This document shows, in pieces, positions 1-5,812 of a stretch of 7,821 nucleotides of DNA. The stretch comes from Kiritimatiellia bacterium. Lineage in GTDB: Bacteria > Verrucomicrobiota > Kiritimatiellia > UBA8416 > SLMC01. Both the position numbers and the translations under genes were made by a program. The DNA is taken from contig SLMC01000440.1 in NCBI GenBank assembly GCA_007133745.1, positions 1 to 7,821 on the forward strand, given 5' to 3'. Positions within the stretch are counted from its first letter, which is position 1. Each line of letters begins with the position of its first letter. The notes beneath the pieces are model-generated. The model was not told where the DNA came from. It did not search any database and worked only from the letters and a program-made list of their open reading frames with translations.

Positions 1-164
1 CCTTGCGGGAACTTGCCCCTCGCGCAATCGAAATGCGTAATGGACGAATTCAGATTGGCCTGTCAGCAGGATTAAGGCGTTATGGTTTGATGGCGTATCC
101 GTCGGAAATGGAATCAATAGAGACAGTCGAAATTATTCCACGACTTATGTGGTACGAAGATTAG
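1..164 (+). CDS. C-terminal end of an unrecognised protein (partial)
   Basis: An open frame enters from the left edge (first full codon at 3) and ends at TAG 162-164, giving 53 residues. The sequence has balanced, protein-like composition, with segments such as ELAPRAIEMRNGRI and ending in EIIPRLMWYED. I do not recognise the family; the phrase IEMRNGRI faintly resembles the tail of some ABC ATPases, but the residues after it do not fit one. GC content by my count is 75/162 (about 46%), clearly below that of the genes further right, which may mean different ancestry. The stop is followed within about 30 bp by the first repeat of the gene-free region. The start and most of the protein lie outside the window, so function cannot be assigned. 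Confidence 0.6.
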   Translation, partial: LRELAPRAIEMRNGRIQIGLSAGLRRYGLMAYPSEMESIETVEIIPRLMWYED

Positions 165-192
165 CCGGTCTTTCCTCTTCGCCAAAAAATCT

Positions 193-340
193 GGGGTCGG
201 CCCTCAAAATTCAAGATTAGAAGCGAATGACGAGAGCAGTGATTAGCTGCCGGAAATTGGACGGCTCGGCGTGGCCACAACCGGCGGCCTTCGGGGCCGT
301 GGGCATGAAGCGCGCCGGACAGGCTCGGCACGCGTTCATA
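193..340. repeat. Composite direct repeat, unit 1
   Basis: This unit starts with GGGGTCGGCCCT (193-204), contains CGAATGACG (224-232) and TTAGCTGC (243-250), and ends with an 81-bp core (259-339) that is repeated at 457-537 with 7 mismatches by my alignment (74/81 identical). The four shared blocks occur in the same order in unit 2, at offsets of about 160, 156, 201 and 198 bp. Unit 2 therefore has an extra stretch of roughly 40 bp in the middle. The GGGGTC-type opening resembles short intergenic elements seen beside small transposases in many bacteria, but no transposase gene is here. Confidence 0.75.
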
Positions 341-352
341 TCAGAAAGCATT

Positions 353-537
353 GGGGTCAGCCCTTCACAATACACTTTACGAATGACGCAAAGCATTGCA
401 GGTCAGATTAATAAGCAAAACGTCGTTTTTGAAATCCCCCTTTTTAGCTGCTGTTCGGACGGCCCGACGTGGCCACAACCGGCGACCTTCGGGACCGTGG
501 GCATGAAGCCTGCCGGACAAGCTCGGCACGCGTTCAT
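353..537. repeat. Composite direct repeat, unit 2
   Basis: Second, longer copy of the unit at 193-340. It opens with GGGGTCAGCCCT at 353-364, has CGAATGACG at 380-388 and TTAGCTGC at 444-451, and closes with the 81-bp core at 457-537. Differences between the two cores are mostly G in copy 1 against A in copy 2. Both cores contain TGGCCACAACCGGCG, then a CTTCGGG segment and GTGGGCATGAAGC, and end in GCTCGGCACGCGTTCAT. The near-head-to-tail arrangement suggests a local duplication that has since diverged. Confidence 0.75.
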
Positions 538-567
538 GCTCGCCGGAGAACGGTCGGCAAGCTCCCT

Positions 568-670
568 GAACAGAAGGCGTCGTTATGCGACGTGGGCGTT
601 TATGCGGAGCTTGCGGTGCGGTAGCTCCTCGCTCCTGCCGCCAACGTGCGCATAACGCTGTCTTCTGTTC
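568..670. repeat. Long imperfect inverted repeat (hairpin)
   Basis: The left arm at 568-598 begins GAACAGAAG and contains CGTTATGCG. It pairs with the right arm at 639-670, with 4 mismatches and one single-base gap over about 32 positions. The 40-nt interval between the arms contains a perfect nested stem, GGAGCT (606-611) with AGCTCC (623-628). In RNA or single-stranded DNA this would fold into a long stem with a branched tip. There is no T-run after it, so it is not a simple intrinsic terminator. Confidence 0.7.
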
Positions 671-686
671 CCTCCGGCATCCCCGG

Positions 687-723
687 CCCCGAAGTCCGCC
701 GTTTGCGGCCACGCCGGGCCGAC
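687..723 (-). repeat. Third copy of the repeat core, inverted
   Basis: Read on the - strand this stretch begins GTCGGCCCGGCGTGGCC and ends ACTTCGGGG. It matches the first 37 bases of the direct-repeat core, with 5 mismatches to copy 1 (260-296) and 7 to copy 2. Together with copy 2 it forms an inverted pair that brackets the long hairpin at 568-670, so 457-723 looks like a unit with imperfect terminal inverted repeats. Confidence 0.7.
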
Positions 724-806
724 TGATTCATTGTCCCCCCAAACCCACCGCAGCCAGTTCCCGTCTGGGGGGGCTGGAAAGGCCCGCCACCGGCTCGCTG
801 CGCTTC

Positions 807-873
807 GACACGGCGGTCGGACCTGCCTGCGCCGCAAAGCGCAGCGCCGCGGCAGGCAGGCCTTCGCGGTGTC
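807..873. repeat. GC-rich hairpin
   Basis: CCTGCCTGC (822-830) pairs perfectly with GCAGGCAGG (852-860). The stem continues inward as CGC (833-835) with GCG (849-851) past a 2-nt bulge, and outward, after an interior loop, as GACAC (807-811) with GTGTC (869-873). A smaller stem, GTCCG/CGGAC with a TAG loop, follows at 871-883. No U-tract follows directly; the T-rich stretch at 884-896 is some distance downstream. It may be a decaying repeat element or a weak structured leader signal. Confidence 0.55.
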
Positions 874-1009
874 CGTAGCGGACTTCTTATTTTTCAATCC
901 CCCCGCGTCCTTCCGCGCGCGCCGTTGCCGCGGACGTCAAAAAGCCGCTGGACAGTCGCACGCGGTTCTGGTTGAGTGAGCGCCTTGGTTTTGCGCGAGC
1001 AGCTTGAAC

Positions 1010-1014
1010 AGGAG
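1010..1014 (+). promoter_or_regulatory. Ribosome binding site of the PHP-CBM9 gene
   Basis: AGGAG lies 5 nt before the ATG at 1020, which fixes the start of the following gene. Confidence 0.65.
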
Positions 1015-1019
1015 CCGAC

Positions 1020-2516
1020 ATGGCGGATGTGACGATCGACAGTCCGTATCGAGCCGACGACGATTTCGTTTGGCTGAAAGGCAATTTTCACACGCACACG
1101 ACGCGTTCGGACGGCATGCAGTCGCCGCAGGAGACCGTGGACGGCTATGCGGCGCTTGGCTACGATTTTCTGGGGTTAAGCGATCACGACACGGCGCCGG
1201 ACATGGATGGACTGAATGCGCGGGGCATGATTCTTGTTCCGGTGTCCGAGGTCTCCGGGGCCGGCGCTCATGTGCTGGCGCTGGGCGTGGCGGACGCGAT
1301 CCCTGTTCGGCAGGCCCAGCAGGCGAAGCTCGATGCGATCCGCAAGGCCGACGGACTGCCTGTGCTCTGCCATCCCGGTTGGGGCGACCAGTACGATCAT
1401 TATCCAATCGGCCGCATGCTGGATCTGCAAAACTATGTTGGAATCGAGATATTTAACGGCGGTGTCGAAGACGAAGCCGGCAATGCCTGCTCTACGGACA
1501 AGTGGGACCGGGTTCTAAGCGAAGATCGGCTGGTCTGGGGGCTGGCCTCCGACGATGCCCATGTGCCGATGGGGCAGGGGCGTGGATGGTGCGTTGCGCA
1601 GGCGAGCGACCGTTCGTTGGCTGCGCTGTTGGACGCCATGCGGCGCGGCGCCTTTTATGCCTCTACAGGGGTAACGATCGAACGCATCGAGCGGGACGGG
1701 ACACGAGTGCGAATTCACGCTTCGAATGCGGACGGGATCGCTGCGATAGGCGCATGGAGTCGGCGTTTGGCCTGGACGGATGGCACGGTTCTGGAGTTCG
1801 ATGCGGCTGCCTGCACAAGCCCGTATGTCCGTTTTGAATGTTTCGGGCGGGCCGGGCGCAAGGCGTGGACACAGCCGTTTCGGCTAGGCGGCGAGTCAAT
1901 GGACCGTATGCGGGCGCTGCGGGCGGAACGGCCAGCGCTTCAGGTTTTGCGTACGGATCGGGCGCCGGTTCTTTCGGGCCGCATGGACGATCCCTTGTGG
2001 CGGAAGGCGCCTGCCGTCACGCGATTCGTTCGGTGTTACGGTGCGGACGCGGCGCCGGTTCAAACCGAGCTGCGGGCGTTGACGGATGGGCGCGAGATAT
2101 TTTTCGGCGTGCGATGCGAGGAACCGAACACCGCCATGCTCAAGATTTCGGTTCAACGCCATGGTTCTTCGAATCTTTGGACGGATGACGGGATCGAGCT
2201 GTTCATGGACGTGGACAACGGGGCAAAACGTTATTTCCATGCGATGGTCAGTGCCGGGGGGTTCGCATGGATGGGCGAGCAGGGCGACACGGAGGATGCG
2301 CCGCGTCGCGTGCCCGGCATACGCGCGGCATCGTTTAGAGGCCCGTCGGAGTACGGGCTTGAAATCGCCATTGATGTGTCGGCGGAGCCGGGCACGATGT
2401 GGGGATTCAATTGCGTTCGAAATCGGCATGCCGGCGTCGAACCCGATTCCTTCGCATGGAGCTTTACAGGCGGAAGCAACCATTGTCCCCGCCGTTTCGG
2501 CGCATTACGCTTCTAA
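1020..2516 (+). CDS. PHP-domain metallohydrolase (CehA/McbA type) with C-terminal CBM9-like domain
   Basis: This 498-residue protein has an N-terminal PHP domain (about 18-290) with the expected metal-binding clusters: FHTHT (H24, H26), SDHD (D55, H56), E77, H84, CHPG (H118) and SDDAH (D179, H181). PHP proteins of this type use two or three bound metal ions to hydrolyse phosphoester or related bonds. The region FYASTGV through KAWTQPF (about 212-287) is the beta-rich tail usual in the CehA/McbA branch. Residues about 310-498 look like a family-9 carbohydrate-binding-like domain: SGRMDDPLWRKAP (319-331), then QTELRAL, then LWTDDGIELFMD (386-397), closing with FAWSFTGGSNH and RRFGALRF. No signal peptide or membrane segment is visible, so it is probably cytoplasmic, which is odd for a sugar-binding module. 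Start chosen for AGGAG 5 nt upstream. The substrate cannot be told; a glycan-linked phosphoester is one possibility (inference). Confidence 0.88.
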   Translation: MADVTIDSPYRADDDFVWLKGNFHTHTTRSDGMQSPQETVDGYAALGYDFLGLSDHDTAPDMDGLNARGMILVPVSEVSGAGAHVLALGVADAIPVRQAQQAKLDAIRKADGLPVLCHPGWGDQYDHYPIGRMLDLQNYVGIEIFNGGVEDEAGNACSTDKWDRVLSEDRLVWGLASDDAHVPMGQGRGWCVAQASDRSLAALLDAMRRGAFYASTGVTIERIERDGTRVRIHASNADGIAAIGAWSRRLAWTDGTVLEFDAAACTSPYVRFECFGRAGRKAWTQPFRLGGESMDRMRALRAERPALQVLRTDRAPVLSGRMDDPLWRKAPAVTRFVRCYGADAAPVQTELRALTDGREIFFGVRCEEPNTAMLKISVQRHGSSNLWTDDGIELFMDVDNGAKRYFHAMVSAGGFAWMGEQGDTEDAPRRVPGIRAASFRGPSEYGLEIAIDVSAEPGTMWGFNCVRNRHAGVEPDSFAWSFTGGSNHCPRRFGALRF

Positions 2517-2594
2517 ATCCTTTTTTGTCTTGCCTTTATTATGCTCAATCGTTAGTCTTGTCTTCCCATGACCGAAAGTACGTTGGTTGTTGCC

Positions 2595-2601
2595 AAGGAG
2601 G
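2595..2601 (+). promoter_or_regulatory. Strong ribosome binding site of the receiver protein
   Basis: A full AAGGAGG sits 6 nt before ATG 2608. This selects that ATG over the in-frame TTG at 2587, which lies upstream of the site. Confidence 0.8.
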
Positions 2602-2607
2602 GTACGC

Positions 2608-3096
2608 ATGAAAATTACCAAGGATCCTGTGCTGGGAACGTGGGAGATGGCGGAAAGCGAGCAGGCGCATCGGATAGGTCTGTCGTCCGGACTGGCCCCT
2701 TGCGATGCGCAGCGCATTTTGATTGTGGACGACGAGGAAAGTTTGAGGTTTTCCGTCAGAAAGGTGCTTGAAAAGGATATGCCGGACTGCACGTTCGACG
2801 TGGCCGCCAACGGCGCCGAGGCGGTCGAACGGTTCGCGGAAGGGCATCCGAAGATCGTGCTGATGGATTTGTCCATGCCGGTCATGGACGGCGAGCAGGC
2901 GTTTTGCCGGATTATGGATATGTGCGAGGAGAAGGACTGGCAACCGCCCGGCGTGGTTTTTTTTACAGGCTTCGATCCGCCGCTGGGCGTACGCAACGTG
3001 GTGGCGAGCGATCCCGCTCATTGTCTGTTGCAAAAGCCGGTCAGGAACCAGACGCTCGTCATGGCTGTCAAGAAACGCATAGAGAAAGTCTCGTGA
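2608..3096 (+). CDS. Stand-alone response-regulator receiver protein
   Basis: This 162-residue protein consists of one CheY-like receiver domain (about 36-160) after an N-terminal extension of about 35 residues with no known motif. The receiver hallmarks are present: ILIVDDEES with the acidic pair D41/D42, phosphoacceptor D87 in LMDLSMPVMDG, T120 in FFTGF, and K143 in QKPV. By family knowledge a histidine kinase phosphorylates D87, and the domain then binds a partner. No DNA-binding or enzymatic output domain follows, so it must act through protein contacts or in a phosphorelay. No kinase gene is in the window. The gene follows the PHP-CBM9 gene on the same strand after 91 bp and ends 24 bp before the convergent membrane-protein gene. 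The strong AAGGAGG implies efficient translation. Confidence 0.9.
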   Translation: MKITKDPVLGTWEMAESEQAHRIGLSSGLAPCDAQRILIVDDEESLRFSVRKVLEKDMPDCTFDVAANGAEAVERFAEGHPKIVLMDLSMPVMDGEQAFCRIMDMCEEKDWQPPGVVFFTGFDPPLGVRNVVASDPAHCLLQKPVRNQTLVMAVKKRIEKVS

Positions 3097-3120
3097 AATC
3101 GGTAACAGAACGGCCGAAAT

Positions 3121-3810
3121 TCATGTCGCCACGTTGTCGTCGCCGTCTTTTTTCCGCAGCGCTGCGCCTGCCATGAAGAGCAGCGCGAGCGCGGCCAGCG
3201 GAAGCATGGTTTGTCTGGCCAGCGCGCCGGTCTCGCCGTTGGCCATGCCGCGGATGGCTGTGGCATAGAGAAATCCCTTGACCGTGAACCCGATGAGCGT
3301 GGAGGCGATAAACGTCGTCAAGGGCACGTTCAGGATGCCGGCGCCGTAATTGATGACCGCATGCGGAAAATTCGGCAAGGTCCGCAACGCGCACAGCTCG
3401 GCAAAGCCGGCATGGCGTTCGAGGAACGCGAAGTGTTTCGACTTGGCGATGGCGTGTTCTTCACCCTGCTTCATGTTGCGGGCGATCGCATAGGCGGTCA
3501 ACGCGCCGCCGGCGCCGCCCAGAACGATGATACCCGTGGCCGCAATGGGCTCGTACAGCGCGCCGGCCGCCCAGTACAGAACGGAGCCCGGCCACGCGAC
3601 GGCGAACATCAGGCCCTGCAAGGCGACGAGGACTAAAGGGAACCACCAGTATTGCGCAAAACGATTCGCCTTATCCATCAGGGCGGGACCGTCCAGAATG
3701 CCTGCAGCGAAAAGAGCGAAGCCCGTCAGAATGGCGAGGGCGAGCAGGGCAAGCTTGAGTTTCCGCTTTCTTCTCTTTCTGGTGTTGTTTTGCCGGGTGC
3801 GTTTCTCCAT
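3121..3810 (-). CDS. TVP38/TMEM64 family (DedA-like, VTT domain) membrane protein
   Basis: This 229-residue integral membrane protein starts with a very basic tail (MEKRTRQNNTRKRRKRK) and then a transmembrane segment at about 18-38. Further hydrophobic stretches lie near 57-75, 79-110, 163-185 and 202-218. Family hallmarks are the glycine-rich GGAGGALTAYAIAR (98-111), and LPNFPHAVINYGAGI (145-159) followed by VPLTTFIASTLIGFTVKGFLY, the re-entrant loop and helix typical of VTT proteins. Relatives of this superfamily are linked to lipid translocation or scrambling and membrane homeostasis; the role here is unknown. I chose ATG 3810. An in-frame TTG at 3846 would add 12 residues but has no good ribosome binding site, and neither does the ATG. 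It converges with the receiver gene and is last on the - strand run. Confidence 0.85.
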   Translation of the reverse strand: MEKRTRQNNTRKRRKRKLKLALLALAILTGFALFAAGILDGPALMDKANRFAQYWWFPLVLVALQGLMFAVAWPGSVLYWAAGALYEPIAATGIIVLGGAGGALTAYAIARNMKQGEEHAIAKSKHFAFLERHAGFAELCALRTLPNFPHAVINYGAGILNVPLTTFIASTLIGFTVKGFLYATAIRGMANGETGALARQTMLPLAALALLFMAGAALRKKDGDDNVAT

Positions 3811-3818
3811 GCTGCTAC

Positions 3819-3846
3819 TATTAAAGGGGCACGAACGGGAATGCAA
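3819..3846 (-). promoter_or_regulatory. Possible promoter of the TVP38-like gene
   Basis: On the - strand TTGCAT (3846-3841) is followed after 15 nt by TTTAAT (3825-3820), which matches 5 of 6 bases of the TATAAT consensus. Spacing is short and the -35 match is poor. The -10 ends 9 nt before the ATG, so a transcript from it would have almost no leader, which would fit the missing ribosome binding site. Weak evidence. Confidence 0.2.
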
Positions 3847-3897
3847 GCGATATTTCAGCTTTCCAACAGGCCTGCCGCCAGTTTAGCCTTTCCAGAC

Positions 3898-3921
3898 CCG
3901 ATGACCCGATGACCTGATGAC
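3898..3921. repeat. Octamer tandem repeat (3 copies)
   Basis: Three consecutive copies, CCGATGAC, CCGATGAC, CTGATGAC, lie in the 163-bp gap between the TVP38-like and GT2 genes. Because the period is 8, the TGA inside each unit falls in a different frame on the + strand. No other feature was seen in this gap apart from the heptamers at its other end. Confidence 0.8.
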
Positions 3922-3967
3922 GCGCGGGCCTATGGACGAGTGACTGCCTGCGGCCAACCGCCAACTG

Positions 3968-3988
3968 CATCCTTCATCCTTCATCATT
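3968..3988. repeat. Heptamer tandem repeat containing the GT2 stop codon
   Basis: CATCCTT, CATCCTT, CATCATT run head to tail. On the - strand these read AATGATG, AAGGATG, AAGGATG. They encode the last residues (NDEG) and the TGA stop (3976-3974) of the GT2 gene, so the repeat array forms the very end of the reading frame. Confidence 0.8.
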
Positions 3989-5524
3989 TCGCATTCTCTT
4001 CCGTGGCGCCTGTTGCGGCGACGTGTCTTCCTTGGCCTTGCCGTGTTCGGTTTTTTCCCAGTAGAACGGCTTGGTGAACAACTGGATGAACCCTTTCCAG
4101 GCGCCGGCCGAGATCAGTATCCAGTACATCGGCATGAGGAGGGCCCAGGGCAGAAAGCGGACCATGCGTCTTTTGAAGCAGGCGATGACGTGAATGAGCA
4201 CGAACAGGAAATTGGCCAGGAACAGGACGATCGCCACAGTGAAGAAAAAGATGGAAAGCGAGGCCCAGAGCGGGTCTTCGTTCGGACCGTAGTAGAGCAT
4301 GGGCCAGACCGGACTGCCGGGCAGCGCCTCGCGCGGGCCTCTGACAATGGTTTGCAGCGTATGTCCGTGTGCCATGGCTTTCAGCGCCCAGGCCGCGTAG
4401 AGTCCGCCCATGATCCAGTACAGGACGTTGAGGATCATCATCATCGAGCTGCCGCCGACGGTCAGGATGAAGCCGGTATAGCCTCGCAGACCCAGTTGCC
4501 GTATGGCGCGGATCGGGTTGCGGGAATGCACGAGATGGGTTTGAAAGAACCCTTTTACCCAGCGCGAGCGCTGTCTCAGCCATCCCTTCACGTTGGCGCA
4601 GGCCTCTTCCCACGTGGTGGAGTCGATCATGCGGGTCTTGTATCCCGCCCGGTAGATGCGCACGCCGAGGTCGCAGTCTTCGGTGACGTTGAACGGGTCC
4701 CATCCGTCGAGTTCCCTGAGCATGTCGGTACGGAAATGGTTGGACGTGCCGCCCAGCGGCATAGGGATGCGGGCGTACTGCAGGCCGGGCAGATAGATGT
4801 CGAACGTGGTGGCGTATTCGATGGCGAACCAGCGCGTCAGCAGGTTCTGTCGCGCATTGTAGTAGTTCAGCTTGGCTTGGATGCAGACGACTTCGGCGGG
4901 CGACTGGCGAAAGGCCAGCACGGCTTTCTTGAGCTGATCGGGCTCGGGCCGGTCTTCGGCGTCGTAAATGACGCAGAATTCGCCGCGCGCGCGGGCCAGG
5001 CCGTGGTTGCAGGCTTTGGGCTTGGTTTTCGGCTTGGAATCCGGCAGCGTCAGCGTTTCGTAGCGTGGCGGCAGCGCCATGCGGGTCACCGCCTGGATCG
5101 TGTCGCGGTCGTCCGCTTCCAGCAGCAGCTTGATATCCAGTTTGTCCGGCGGATAATCCAGGGCGTCGAGGCTGGGGATGATCTTGTCGGCTATGTTCGC
5201 TTCGCGATAGAGCGGAATCAGCAGCGTGTAGACGGGCAGGCTGTCTTCGTCGAGCGCGGCGAGCGCTGCGTGCCCGATCCGGATTTCGCACGGCTTGATC
5301 ACCGCCAGCAGAACGATGGCGGATCGGAACGCGATGATGCCGAGATACCAGAACGAAAAAAAGAAGTTGGCCGCGGCCAGCGCCACGTCCCACCGATAGA
5401 AGACCCAGTACAGAAACGTTGCCGTCCACAGCGCGTACCAGACGGCCTGCCACCAGCGAATCGGCGTCGCGGCGCAGTCGTCGGGATGGCGTTCGACATA
5501 GCGTTTTGTTAGATCATCCATCAT
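3974..5524 (-). CDS. Membrane-embedded processive-type family 2 glycosyltransferase
   Basis: This 516-residue protein should move sugars from a nucleotide-sugar donor onto a growing glycan at the inner membrane. Two N-terminal membrane segments (about 27-44, 48-76) precede a GT-A catalytic domain with IPLYREA (103-109), EADD (136-139), the donor/metal site YDAED (187-191), the catalytic TED (281-283) and QRSRW (318-322), the D,D,D,QxxRW set of polysaccharide synthases. Membrane segments follow at about 350-378, 422-449 and 457-476. The C-terminal FYWEKTEHG (487-495) is typical of a GT2 branch associated with exopolysaccharide synthesis. The start is uncertain: ATG 5524 (used) has only weak upstream GGA; TTG 5536 has GGAAGG 7 nt before it; GTG 5614 would add 30 residues without a visible binding site. 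The exact polymer is unknown. No cyclic-di-GMP PilZ domain is present. Confidence 0.88.
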   Translation of the reverse strand: MMDDLTKRYVERHPDDCAATPIRWWQAVWYALWTATFLYWVFYRWDVALAAANFFFSFWYLGIIAFRSAIVLLAVIKPCEIRIGHAALAALDEDSLPVYTLLIPLYREANIADKIIPSLDALDYPPDKLDIKLLLEADDRDTIQAVTRMALPPRYETLTLPDSKPKTKPKACNHGLARARGEFCVIYDAEDRPEPDQLKKAVLAFRQSPAEVVCIQAKLNYYNARQNLLTRWFAIEYATTFDIYLPGLQYARIPMPLGGTSNHFRTDMLRELDGWDPFNVTEDCDLGVRIYRAGYKTRMIDSTTWEEACANVKGWLRQRSRWVKGFFQTHLVHSRNPIRAIRQLGLRGYTGFILTVGGSSMMMILNVLYWIMGGLYAAWALKAMAHGHTLQTIVRGPREALPGSPVWPMLYYGPNEDPLWASLSIFFFTVAIVLFLANFLFVLIHVIACFKRRMVRFLPWALLMPMYWILISAGAWKGFIQLFTKPFYWEKTEHGKAKEDTSPQQAPRKRMRNDEG

Positions 5525-5657
5525 GAGGCGATCCAAACTAGCGCCTTCCGCGGAAAAGAGAAGCAAAAAAGCGGGCGCGAATGGAAGCGACAGGGCGTAT
5601 TCGACGACGGCCACTTTGGGATGCGCGAAGTCCTAGCGTGACTAGGCTTTGTTGCGT

Positions 5658-5672
5658 CAGGCTTACAGCCTG
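5658..5672. repeat. Short palindrome CAGGCT/AGCCTG
   Basis: A 6-bp perfect stem with a TAC loop. It resembles CAGGCTGGAAGCCTG-type intergenic palindromes that I recall from verrucomicrobial and planctomycetal genomes; this is recollection, not a search result. Confidence 0.5.
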
Positions 5673-5740
5673 GGAGAGGAAAACATTTCGAACGTGGTTA
5701 AGGCGCTAATCCGAACGGCGTCAAACGCCTCGAAGAGAAC

Positions 5741-5760
5741 CACGGATGGACACGGATTTT
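5741..5760. repeat. 10-bp tandem pair CACGGATGGA / CACGGATTTT
   Basis: Two adjacent 10-mers share CACGGAT. Similar ACACGGATGAACACGG-type runs are common in environmental genomes. The pair directly precedes the heptamer array. Confidence 0.55.
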
Positions 5761-5802
5761 GGTTAGGGGCTAGGGGTTAGGAGCTAGGGGTTAGGGGCTA
5801 GG
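5761..5802. repeat. Heptamer array, 6 units of GGYTAGG
   Basis: The units are GGTTAGG, GGCTAGG, GGTTAGG, AGCTAGG, GGTTAGG, GGCTAGG, alternating T and C at the third base so that a 14-bp period is also visible. Each unit carries TAG on the + strand and TAA or TAG on the - strand. With a period of 7, all six frames are closed at least twice within 42 bp. Confidence 0.9.
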
Positions 5803-5812
5803 AGATCGTGAG

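Larger units (their letters stand above)
165..1019. other. Gene-free, repeat-filled intergenic region (855 bp)
   Basis: No reading frame here looks like a real protein: the open frames on both strands are rich in Arg, Ala, Pro and Gly, overlap each other and show no recognisable domain. The region instead holds a direct duplication, an inverted third copy of its core, a long imperfect hairpin and a GC-rich hairpin, listed separately. Base composition shifts from mixed (165-250) to very GC-rich (about 585-1000). A ribosome binding site for the next gene sits at its right end. No promoter could be identified with confidence. Confidence 0.75.

Noticed and set aside
227..655. 142-codon + strand frame in the repeat region, and the overlapping frames around 377-979
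   Set aside because: The frame owes its apparent internal similarity to the DNA repeat running through it in matching phase (198 bp offset). Residue composition, lack of a ribosome binding site and competing frames on both strands argue against a protein.
1896..2483. 195-codon - strand frame inside the PHP-CBM9 gene
   Set aside because: It lies wholly antisense to the CBM9-like domain, which has clear family motifs; composition is shadow-like.
2491..2526. Possible intrinsic terminator after the PHP-CBM9 gene (GCCG/CGGC stem and a later T-run)
   Set aside because: The stem is only 4 bp, lies inside the coding sequence and is separated from the TTTTTT by about 20 nt.
2530..2558. Possible promoter before the receiver gene (TTGCCT, 17 nt, TAGTCT)
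   Set aside because: The spacing is ideal but the -10 matches consensus at only about half its positions; chance matches of this quality are common.
3984..5453. 489-codon - strand frame overlapping GT2 in another phase
   Set aside because: Arg/Ala/His/Pro-rich shadow translation of the same DNA with no recognisable motif.
4013..5512. 499-codon open frame on the + strand, antisense to the GT2 gene
   Set aside because: The - strand frame has the full GT2 motif set and membrane segments; the antisense frame has no domain-like pattern and is open because of GC-rich codon use.
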